Source: Vulcanimicrobiota bacterium (GTDB lineage Bacteria; Vulcanimicrobiota; Xenobia; Xenobiales; JADMJV01). From it: 64,000 nucleotides of DNA. The position numbers were made by a program, and so were the translations under genes. The notes beneath the pieces were generated by a model, which saw only the letters and a program-made list of their open reading frames with translations, had not been told where the DNA came from and did not search any database. The stretch lies in contig JAHBVR010000003.1 in NCBI GenBank assembly GCA_019637395.1, positions 248,001 through 312,000 on the forward strand. The letters are read 5' to 3'. Of the stretch, positions 26,613-33,750 are shown one piece after another; position 1 is the first letter of the stretch; every line of letters starts with the position of its first letter.

Positions 26613-27383
26613 TCAGACCAGGAAGTCCATCAAGTTGGGCGCCTGCTGAGGGGCTCCGCGCAGCCAGTTCCAGAGTCGCCGGCGCCATTCCCATTCGGCC
26701 AGGTAGTCGGAACAAAAGCTCTTGACCGGACCCACGAACTCTCGGCATTGGGTCAGGAACAAGCGCCGGCTGCTCACCGGCTGGTGGTTCCAGCTCGGTC
26801 CCACCGGGATATCCGGGCGGGTGAGCATGAACTTGACCATGTGGCGATGGTGGGGGGAACGATTGAGGCTGCGCGCGTGCCACAGATCGGGGTGAAGCAA
26901 GGCCAGCGTGCCGGCTGCTCCGGTAAAGTAGACCTGGCCGCGGATGTTGGCGTAATTGCTGAGCTGATCCATGGGCGCCCGGCGAAAATGGCTGCCCGGC
27001 AAGAACACGGTCGGCCCCATATCCAGGCTGACCTGGTGAGGCAGAAAAAACAAGATGATGCTTTTGAGCATGTGATCGGGCGAGGCCGCGTCCACGTGCC
27101 ATCCCTGCGAGGGTGAGCCCGGGGCGCTGTTGTAAAAATGCCGGTGAGGGTGGGGGGTTACCTGCGGTCCCATGAGGCTGACCAGAAAACGTTTGACGTC
27201 GGGCTGTTCCAGAATCTCCGCGAGTTCCGGGACTTCCTGGAGCAGATGGTTGCCTGGATTGACCTCCAGCGCGGCCAGCGACCGGCAGATCTGTTCCAAC
27301 AGAGAGGCCGGGAAGAAAGGCCGAAAAGTCAGGTAGCCATGGTTGATAAAATGGAGAACCAGATCGTCTTCCAGTAGAATCAC
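26613..27383 (-). CDS. Phytanoyl-CoA dioxygenase (PhyH)-family oxygenase 1
   Basis: A 256-residue Fe(II)/2-oxoglutarate oxygenase. The HxD pair is in GWHVDAASPD, and the distal His in LHPDLWHARSLNRSP, followed by an Arg that would bind 2-oxoglutarate. The N-terminus (NHGYLTFRPFFPASLLEQI) is the usual PhyH entry helix and strand. It starts with GTG overlapping the previous stop (GTGA). In an operon with an unknown gene and the JmjC-type oxygenase, it is a candidate peptide hydroxylase; PhyH enzymes also act on small molecules, so the substrate is open. Confidence 0.82.
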   Translation of the reverse strand: MILLEDDLVLHFINHGYLTFRPFFPASLLEQICRSLAALEVNPGNHLLQEVPELAEILEQPDVKRFLVSLMGPQVTPHPHRHFYNSAPGSPSQGWHVDAASPDHMLKSIILFFLPHQVSLDMGPTVFLPGSHFRRAPMDQLSNYANIRGQVYFTGAAGTLALLHPDLWHARSLNRSPHHRHMVKFMLTRPDIPVGPSWNHQPVSSRRLFLTQCREFVGPVKSFCSDYLAEWEWRRRLWNWLRGAPQQAPNLMDFLV

Positions 27384-27739
27384 AGCATTTGTTCCAGCAC
27401 GAACAGATAGCCCAGCAGCTCGATATCGCCGCCGGCCGGACCCTCGCGATGGAGGGGAAAGGAGATGACCCGCCAGCCGTCCCGCATGGCCGCCAGCACG
27501 GTTTCGTAGGGGACCTCGGGAGCCAACGGGTCGATCTGGCAGAGCCCTGAGCCGTCGGGGCGGTGCTGACTACCGGAGACCACCGGGGAACGAACGCTGG
27601 GCTGCAGGGCATAGAGGTAGAGCAAATGTTGTTGGCCGCCCGGAGGAAGCGCCTCCAGTCGATCCAGATCGGCCGTGGTCAGTTGACCGGCGGCCAGGCG
27701 TTCTCGAGCTTGGGCGAACAATTGCCGGCGAGTGGACAT
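27380..27739 (-). CDS. Small conserved-looking protein, function unknown
   Basis: A 119-residue protein. The frame is open to 28060 across the gene in front, but the ATG at 27739 (STRRQLFAQARERLAAGQLT) lies 14 bases after that gene's stop and starts a clean protein. The C-terminal half has PYETVLAAMRDGWRVISFPL and ELLGYLFVLEQML, a pattern I associate with conserved uncharacterised proteins of RiPP-rich genomes, though I cannot name the family. It contains no Cys cluster and no transmembrane helix. It overlaps the PhyH gene by GTGA. The ribosome site is weak. Confidence 0.55.
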   Translation of the reverse strand: MSTRRQLFAQARERLAAGQLTTADLDRLEALPPGGQQHLLYLYALQPSVRSPVVSGSQHRPDGSGLCQIDPLAPEVPYETVLAAMRDGWRVISFPLHREGPAGGDIELLGYLFVLEQML

Positions 27740-27752
27740 GGTGGCATGCGCT

Positions 27753-28601
27753 TCACGTGGCCGGAAGCGAATTCCTCTGCTGCAACTGGGCCGGCGAAAT
27801 CGGGTAGTAAAAGGGATGGCACAGGCGCTGGCCGGGCGGCTCTGCGGCCAGGCGCAGCACGTCCTTAAGAGTCCAGGGTTTACGGTTTGGTTCATAGTTC
27901 CGCCAGAATTGTGGGGAAAACCCGCCCTGGCGCAGGCGCGCCCCCAGGGCCGCGGCCAGACTGGGAAAGCGATATTCGTTGTGGCCGGGCACCGTCCAAC
28001 AAGCCTCAGCATAGCGGCGGCAGACTTCTCTGCCCAGCACGCCGAAAGGCGACACCTCACACCAGAGCGGACCGCCGTAATGCTCCCGCCAGTAGTCTAC
28101 GAACTGGAGAAACTCGGGTTCGCGCAACCAGGTCCAGACCACTTCGCCGGAAGGTTTAAGGGGGTCGAGCACGCGCTCGTCCATTTGCTGAAGAGGTCGA
28201 AGCCCGGGCAGTAGCACTTCATCCGGCTCCAGTTGAGGAACGAAGCGATCCAACGGGTCGAGCAGCAATAAATCCCAGGAATGGACCCAGAGGTAATCAA
28301 AGGCGAAGTGCCGGCCCTGCTCCTGAAACCAGCGGGAAATGACCAGATCATAGTTGCTCCAGAGCCACTCGGGAGCGCGGACAGGATGCTCGTAGAAACT
28401 GTCGAGCAATTCGCGCACGGGCGAAAAATCTTCCTCCTCTCCGGCTGAGCCGGTAAACAGCCCGTGAATCGGTAAGCCCGGGTTCAAATGGCGCAGACAC
28501 AGGATACGTTGTGCGCAGGTGTCGGGATTGCGGTAAAAGGTGAAAAGCAGGGCCGGTTGCCTGGTGGCTTGTTCTGGCGAATTACCCACTGGCCTGGCCA
28601 T
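27753..28601 (-). CDS. Glycosyltransferase-like protein
   Basis: A 282-residue soluble protein. The N-terminus (ALLFTFYRNPDTCAQRIL, NPGLPIHGLFTG) followed by YDLVISRWFQEQGRHFAFDY and WVHSWDLLLLDPL resembles GT-A-fold enzymes in which a Trp/Asp-containing strand replaces the usual DxD. PLWCEVSPFGVLGREVC could be part of the acceptor side. The family assignment is tentative. It overlaps the DUF707-like gene by 20 bases and is followed by the small unknown gene. Being wedged among tailoring genes suggests a role in decorating the peptide or a precursor sugar. Confidence 0.5.
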   Translation of the reverse strand: MARPVGNSPEQATRQPALLFTFYRNPDTCAQRILCLRHLNPGLPIHGLFTGSAGEEEDFSPVRELLDSFYEHPVRAPEWLWSNYDLVISRWFQEQGRHFAFDYLWVHSWDLLLLDPLDRFVPQLEPDEVLLPGLRPLQQMDERVLDPLKPSGEVVWTWLREPEFLQFVDYWREHYGGPLWCEVSPFGVLGREVCRRYAEACWTVPGHNEYRFPSLAAALGARLRQGGFSPQFWRNYEPNRKPWTLKDVLRLAAEPPGQRLCHPFYYPISPAQLQQRNSLPAT

Positions 28602-29376
28602 GGCGGTGGGGCACGAAGGTGTGGCTCATCTGGCTGTAGGCAAAGCGCGTGGCGGCGGTATAGATCTCTCGTTCGCCAGCGCCCTGCTCGGCCCAGCGGC
28701 GGCCACTCTGATTGAGCAAAAAGCCTGTTTCCAACGGACGCAAGGGAGTTACCCCCAGTCGGCGGCAAAGTTCGTCACCCTCATCCGCGTGCTGGCCGCG
28801 GTCGCCCAGGGTGCATGGGCGCAGGGGGTGATAGCCGCACACTTCGTCGATCACGGCCACTCGTTGGGGTGGCGCCTGCAGCAATTGGGGAAGCGCCCAG
28901 TCCAGGCCGTAGCCGCTCCGCGCCCGGGCAAAGGCGGGGCGCAACGCGGCGCAGTCCCGGCCACGCAACACGGTAAAATTGTTCTCCACAAAAGCGTTGT
29001 AGCGCAACAGCAAATAGGGCCGCTGCAAAGTAAACGCCCAGGAGTAGGCACTGTCGCCGCGCAACGAGGGCTGGGCCAACCAGAGGGCCTGTTCTTGAAA
29101 GACCTCAAACATTCGCCCCAGGGCCGCCCCGTTGATCTCCAAATCGTCGTCCAACACGGCGATAGCCGCATAGCCGGCGGCCTCGGGCCAGACCTCCAGC
29201 AAAAAGTCGAAATTGGGCCATTTGGTGCCGGGCCGCCGCCATAACCGGTAATCGGGTGATTCCGGACAGGCACCGGCATAATCGACCAGGGCCAGATCAA
29301 AGTTGTCGGCGCCCTGGAGCCAGCCGGCATGGCGCGAGCTTTCGCCCACACTGGAAAAGACCAGAAAAGGCTTCAT
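28582..29376 (-). CDS. DUF707-like (glycosyltransferase-fold) protein
   Basis: A 264-residue protein. FLVFSSVGESSRHAGWLQG, FDLALVDYAG, WPNFDFLLEVWPE and IAVLDDDLEI follow the order of motifs in DUF707 proteins, which have a GT-A-like fold; the DDD is a likely metal/nucleotide-sugar site. The ATG at 29376 has GAAGGGG 8 bases upstream. It is the first gene of the minus-strand tailoring row (29376 to 24042) and is divergent from the PhyH 2 gene, whose longer upstream frame overlaps it; the overlap is avoided if PhyH 2 starts at 29429. Confidence 0.65.
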   Translation of the reverse strand: MKPFLVFSSVGESSRHAGWLQGADNFDLALVDYAGACPESPDYRLWRRPGTKWPNFDFLLEVWPEAAGYAAIAVLDDDLEINGAALGRMFEVFQEQALWLAQPSLRGDSAYSWAFTLQRPYLLLRYNAFVENNFTVLRGRDCAALRPAFARARSGYGLDWALPQLLQAPPQRVAVIDEVCGYHPLRPCTLGDRGQHADEGDELCRRLGVTPLRPLETGFLLNQSGRRWAEQGAGEREIYTAATRFAYSQMSHTFVPHRHGQASG

Positions 29377-29428
29377 AGGCGGCCCCTTCTACAGAGGCGA
29401 GCAACTCCTGGTCGGCGAAACGGCCGCC

Positions 29429-30196
29429 ATGCAAGTGGAAACGCAAGCGCAACAATTCTGGGATGATGGCTTTGTGAAAGTGCCGGGCCTGCTGAATCCC
29501 GACGAAGTGAGCCGGCTCAACGCCAGGCTTGACGCTATTTTGGCCGGCACCATCGATTTTCCCCAAGAATTCATTCACATCGAACCGGAGCAGGCCCTGA
29601 GCCCACTGCAGCATATCGACCGCGCCCTGGTAGTGCGCAAGGTCAGCAACCTGTGCACGCGCGACGCGGTTTATCGTGAACTGTTACAGCACCCCAGAGT
29701 GGTGGAGACGATCACGGGCCTGTTGGGACCCGACGTCAAGCTGCTCAATGATCAGATGCTGTGCAAGCCGGCTCGCTACGGCTCCGCCAAGCCTTACCAT
29801 CAGGATTCACCCTACTGGCCGATCCAACCGATGGAACTGGTCACTATGTGGATCGCCCTGGATGAGGCCACCCCGGAAAACGGCTGCCTGCGCTATCTGC
29901 GCGGGTCGCACAAAAACGGCCCGCTGGCCCACGACGAAAAACTCGGCCATCATCGGCTGCCGGAAGGCTGGCGCGATTTGCCCGGCCGGCCTGAAGAGGT
30001 GATGGTCCCGTTGGCGGCGGGCAGCGCCGTCTGCCATCACAGCCTGGTGCTCCACGAAACCTCTCCGAACACCAGTTGGAATCGCCGCCGCGGCCTGTCG
30101 GTCGTCTTCATGCGTTCCAGCTCGCGCTGGACCGCCGATTCTCCCCAACCCAAGTTTTATTGCGTCAGTGGGCAATCGTTCGAAGGTTGCGTCTGA
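29429..30196 (+). CDS. Phytanoyl-CoA dioxygenase (PhyH)-family oxygenase 2
   Basis: A 255-residue Fe(II)/2-oxoglutarate oxygenase with AQQFWDDGFVKVPGLLNPDE at the N-terminus, the HxD pair in KPYHQDSPYW, CLRYLRGSHKNGPL in the core and the distal His and 2-oxoglutarate Arg in VLHETSPNTSWNRRRG. The ATG at 29429 is chosen because the longer frame from 29303 would run into the divergent DUF707-like gene. It is coupled to the P450 gene downstream by a 4-10 base overlap, so the two oxygenases form one transcript. The substrate is unknown. Confidence 0.82.
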   Translation: MQVETQAQQFWDDGFVKVPGLLNPDEVSRLNARLDAILAGTIDFPQEFIHIEPEQALSPLQHIDRALVVRKVSNLCTRDAVYRELLQHPRVVETITGLLGPDVKLLNDQMLCKPARYGSAKPYHQDSPYWPIQPMELVTMWIALDEATPENGCLRYLRGSHKNGPLAHDEKLGHHRLPEGWRDLPGRPEEVMVPLAAGSAVCHHSLVLHETSPNTSWNRRRGLSVVFMRSSSRWTADSPQPKFYCVSGQSFEGCV

Positions 30197-31320
30197 ATCC
30201 CGATCTGACCCAGCAATTTAACCTGAATCCCATCGATGCTTTGCGCAAGGTAGCCGCTCAGCAGGGTGGGCTGGCCGGTTTCCGGGTGGGGGGAAAACAA
30301 GCTTACCTGGTATCCAGCCCCGAGCTGATCCATCAGGTTCTCTACGAACTCAAACTGCCCAAGCGGCAGGGACGCCCGGGTGCGACCGAGCTGTTGGGTC
30401 AGGGTGTGATGACCAGCGAGGGAGAGCTGAATCGCCTGCAACGCGCTCGCCTGCGGCCTCTTTTTGGGCGCCTGTGCCAGGCCGGCTGGCGGCCGGCCAT
30501 CGAGGAAGAAGCGCAGCGCCTGGCCGATTCCTGGCAGGACGGCCAGCATCTCAACAGCTTGGGCGAATTCGGCAAGCTCAGCCTGGCGGTGGCCTGCCGT
30601 TGCCTGCTGGGCCGCCGACTCAAACAGGAACCAATTCTCTTGCAAGCCCTGGAAGACTGCCTGGAGTTGCGCGCCTCCCCCGCCGAGATTCGCCGGCGCC
30701 TGGATCCGATCTGCCGGGAGCTCCTGCAGTCCGCTCGGGGACCGCTGGTCGAGATTTTGCTGGATGCCCCGATCAGCGATTCACTCCGGCACGACGAAGT
30801 GATCACCATGCTGCTGGGAGCGCACGAGACCACCGCCGCCGCGCTGGCCTGGAGCATGCGCTTGTTGGCCCTGCATCCCCAACACCAGCCGGGGCGGGAG
30901 GTGGTGGCCGAGGCCATGCGTCTCTATCCTCCGGGCTGGATGATCGCGCGCCAACTGGACCAATCGCTGGAGCTGGCCGGCCGGCCCCTGGAAGCGCCTG
31001 CCACGGTGCTGATGAGCCCGATGGTCACTCACTACCTTCCGCATCTTTGGCCCCGGCCCGAGGAGTTTCACCCCGAACGTTTCCGGACACCCCCGGACCG
31101 CTGCAGCTATTTCCCTTTCGGGGGCGGAGAGCGCATCTGTCTGGGAGAGCGACTGGCCTGGGTGGAGAGCGAAGTGGCTCTGCCGCTGATCGCTGGTCAA
31201 TGGAGCCTGCAACCCCTCGCTGCCGGGCCGGTGACACTGCGTGCCGGTGCTTCCCTGCGCCCGGCCTGCGGCTTGCCGGCCAGGGTGGCTCGGGCTTACC
31301 TGCCGGCCAAGACCACCTGA
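30187..31320 (+). CDS. Cytochrome P450
   Basis: About 377 residues. The I-helix motif is GAHETTAAAL, the K-helix ExxR is EAMRLYPP, and the haem loop is FPFGGGERICLGERLA with the Cys ligand near residue 318. A DPD-type start to the heme domain (LNPIDALRKVAAQQGG) places the N-terminus near the end of the PhyH gene. The start is uncertain: TTG at 30187 or CTG at 30193, the latter overlapping the PhyH stop as CTGA; a longer frame opens at 30076 inside the PhyH gene. No ferredoxin partner was seen. It could hydroxylate or cross-link the peptide, or act on an unrelated molecule. Confidence 0.85.
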   Translation: MRLNPDLTQQFNLNPIDALRKVAAQQGGLAGFRVGGKQAYLVSSPELIHQVLYELKLPKRQGRPGATELLGQGVMTSEGELNRLQRARLRPLFGRLCQAGWRPAIEEEAQRLADSWQDGQHLNSLGEFGKLSLAVACRCLLGRRLKQEPILLQALEDCLELRASPAEIRRRLDPICRELLQSARGPLVEILLDAPISDSLRHDEVITMLLGAHETTAAALAWSMRLLALHPQHQPGREVVAEAMRLYPPGWMIARQLDQSLELAGRPLEAPATVLMSPMVTHYLPHLWPRPEEFHPERFRTPPDRCSYFPFGGGERICLGERLAWVESEVALPLIAGQWSLQPLAAGPVTLRAGASLRPACGLPARVARAYLPAKTT

Positions 31321-32540
31321 TCGCCGTCTTGCAAATCGCCCGCCACCAGCGCGTGCGTTTCGTTGAGGCTGAGCACATCCACCGGCACGGGCACTTCCTG
31401 CCGGTTGCGGTAGAGCCGCAGGCGATTGCGGTGCGACTGATCCTCGCCCAGGGCATCGCGAGGCACCAGCCAGCCTTTCTGCTCGGGCATCTGGATGCGC
31501 ACCTGAACATCCAGGCCATCCACCAGACGCGGGGGCGGAGTGCCGATGAAACGAAAGCGCGCGTGCACAGTGTTGCCCGTACCTCCCTCCACCGCCGCCA
31601 CCACGTCCACGAAGCGAATGGGCGCGCCCTTTTCCCCCACCAGCGGACTGTGCACGGTGGCCGGGCTCTTTTCGTCCAGGCGGCTGATTTGAGCCGGGTC
31701 CAGGGTGGCCATGACTTCTTTGTCCGAGACGTCGATAATCTGACCTAAAGATTCGGTGCTGACCGATTGCCCGGGCACAACCTTCAGGCTGGTGACCAGG
31801 CCGGCGATGGGGGCGCGCACGACGGTTTCGGTTTCCTCGCGCCGGGCGTCGCTCAGATTGACTTCCGCCTCGCGCACGGCTCCTTCAGCCTCGGCCACCT
31901 GTTGGGCCTGGGAGTGCAGATCCTGTTGGGCGTCGCGCGTGCTCTGGCTATCGATGCGGGAATTGGCCTCTTTGCTGATGGCCTGGCGCCACTCGTACTG
32001 CTTGATCTTCCATTGCAACTCGGCCTGTTCGACCTGGTTGGCGGCGATGGACTTCTCCTTGAGCAGTTGGGCTTTACGCTGCCAATCCGCATAAGCGGCG
32101 TCCACCTCGGTCTTGGCCTCGCGCACGGCGATGCCGGCCTGAATCAGGCCCTGTTTGGACTGGCTGAGCTTGTGCCCGTGCTGCAGATGGGACGAGCGCA
32201 ACTGGCTGCGGCTCTGAGCCAGGCGGGCACGCGCCTGCTCCAGCCGGGCCACCTGCAGGTCCACCTGGGCCTCGCGCTTTTTGACCGCCAGGTAGAGCAA
32301 AGGCTGGCCCGAGCGCACCCGATCGCCTTCCGCCGCCTCTACGCGCGTTACCAGCCCGCCTTCGGGAGCGGTGATAGCGGCCCGCCGCCGAACCTGCACT
32401 TTGCCGGAACAAATGACCAGATTCCCCATGCTGCCGCGCCGAACGGCGGCCGTCTTCACTTCGACCGCGTTGGTCTGAGGAACGCTCTGACAGCCGCCAA
32501 CCAGGAATGAAGCGGTGAGCAACAGCCAGGTCTTCCACAT
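31296..32540 (-). CDS. Efflux-type periplasmic adaptor lipoprotein (HlyD/RND-MFP family)
   Basis: A 414-residue membrane-fusion protein. The N-terminus is a signal peptide with lipobox (FLVGGCQS). Then come a beta-barrel/lipoyl half-motif (AAITAPEGGLVTRVEAAEGD), long coiled-coil hairpin (AQSRSQLRSSHLQHGHKLSQ region), and the second lipoyl half (RAPIAGLVTSLKVVPGQSVS). The ATG at 32540 is taken because the frame further upstream lies antisense to the lipase gene. No inner-membrane pump or outer-membrane channel gene is adjacent. It overlaps the convergent P450 gene by 25 bases. It may assist self-protection or export at the right edge of the RiPP locus (inference). Confidence 0.8.
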   Translation of the reverse strand: MWKTWLLLTASFLVGGCQSVPQTNAVEVKTAAVRRGSMGNLVICSGKVQVRRRAAITAPEGGLVTRVEAAEGDRVRSGQPLLYLAVKKREAQVDLQVARLEQARARLAQSRSQLRSSHLQHGHKLSQSKQGLIQAGIAVREAKTEVDAAYADWQRKAQLLKEKSIAANQVEQAELQWKIKQYEWRQAISKEANSRIDSQSTRDAQQDLHSQAQQVAEAEGAVREAEVNLSDARREETETVVRAPIAGLVTSLKVVPGQSVSTESLGQIIDVSDKEVMATLDPAQISRLDEKSPATVHSPLVGEKGAPIRFVDVVAAVEGGTGNTVHARFRFIGTPPPRLVDGLDVQVRIQMPEQKGWLVPRDALGEDQSHRNRLRLYRNRQEVPVPVDVLSLNETHALVAGDLQDGDQVVLAGR

Positions 32541-32684
32541 GGCCGGCTTTTTTGACCCCCGCAGATTCGATCCCTGGTCGGACTGGCGTACTACCTCAAC
32601 CGGTATAGCAGGCCCGTGTCGAGTCAGGACGGAAAGACCAGAATAGTTCATCCCTTGGCGTTCCACGCCCGTTAGGAGAAGACC

Positions 32685-33641
32685 ATCAAACGCATCCGGC
32701 TTTGCCTGATCTGCCTGCTGGCGACGTTTACCCTGGGTTGCGGCAGTGACTCGGACACCTTCATCGCCGATCCCACCAACCAGCTCCCCGCGCACATCAA
32801 CTGGAATACCTATAACCTCTACCGCTTTGACCCGCCCAGCCAGAATTGGGTCAAAATCGTCAGCCTGGGCGTGCAAAACGAAGCCATTCCCGCTCTGGGA
32901 GACCACCCCGCCATCGTAGTGCACGGGCTGGGCGGCAATATTCGCGGGGGAACCCTGACCCCGCTGGCCCAGGATATGCTCCAACAGGGAGACGCCACCG
33001 TCGTTTTCGGCTTCGAGTACGATACTCAGGACGCCATCACTCGCAATTCCACCTATTTTACCCAGGCTTTGCAGTTGCTCAATCCCGAAGCCACCCACCC
33101 CACCTGGTCGATGCTGGGGCACTCGATGGGGGGACTGGTGATTCGCGCTTCGGTCCAGGGAAACACCCTGCCGATTGCCGACACCGGTAATAAAGTGGTC
33201 ACCCTGGCCACTCCTCACTTCGGCTCGCCGGTGGCCAACGCCGTGCAAGGGGCCGATGTCCTGACCCGCAGTGTGATTACCGGGTTGCTCAATCAAGGCG
33301 GCTTCACCAACGCCGACGGCAATCCCAGCGAAGTCAGCGTGAGCGCCAACGGAATTACCGACCTGCGCACCGATTCCGCCTTTCTCGGCACCCTGAACGC
33401 GGCCGGCAACATCGACAATCACCCTCAGGTGGTCTACCAGACCATCGCTGGCACCGAACGTGGGCAGTTCGCCACCGCCAACAATCTGCTGGGCGTAACC
33501 ACCGATGACGGTTTCGTGACGGTGGCCAGCGCCAATCCTTCCCAGTTGCTTCCCACCAGCACGGCCACGGTAGCCGCCGACCATACCCATATTCAGTCGG
33601 ACAATCGGACCTTTACCTTCATCCGCGACTTCCTGCCCTAG
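32685..33641 (+). CDS. Lipoprotein lipase/alpha-beta hydrolase with apparent ATC start
   Basis: The hydrolase part has VVHGLGGN (oxyanion), the nucleophile elbow GHSMGG and a late His (AADHTHIQS); catalytic Asp is probably in TTDDGFV. The first standard start in frame is GTG at 32871, which would remove a perfect lipoprotein signal. Upstream the frame reads KRIRLCLICLLATFTLGCGS, beginning at an ATC at 32685 that sits 8 bases after AGGAG and follows an in-frame TAG at 32673. Either ATC serves as a rare start or a G-to-C change has hit the ATG. The mature protein would be ~300 residues, lipid-anchored and outward facing. It is not clearly linked to the neighbouring genes. Confidence 0.7.
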   Translation: MKRIRLCLICLLATFTLGCGSDSDTFIADPTNQLPAHINWNTYNLYRFDPPSQNWVKIVSLGVQNEAIPALGDHPAIVVHGLGGNIRGGTLTPLAQDMLQQGDATVVFGFEYDTQDAITRNSTYFTQALQLLNPEATHPTWSMLGHSMGGLVIRASVQGNTLPIADTGNKVVTLATPHFGSPVANAVQGADVLTRSVITGLLNQGGFTNADGNPSEVSVSANGITDLRTDSAFLGTLNAAGNIDNHPQVVYQTIAGTERGQFATANNLLGVTTDDGFVTVASANPSQLLPTSTATVAADHTHIQSDNRTFTFIRDFLP

Positions 33642-33750
33642 TGTGAAACGACTGTTCGCAGCCGACGCAGGAGGCTCGAACGGACGTTATGCACCCTAGT
33701 GACCCCCGGCCACTTAGAAGGAGAGACCGGCTCGAGGCGAAGGCGGCGGA

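Noticed and set aside
9861..32540. A second precursor gene in the cluster
   Set aside because: No other short gene with an NHLP leader and a double-Gly site was seen on either strand; others could lie outside the window.
31296..33590. 764-residue fusion reading on the minus strand
   Set aside because: The upstream 350 codons are antisense to the lipase gene; the true adaptor starts at its signal peptide (32540).
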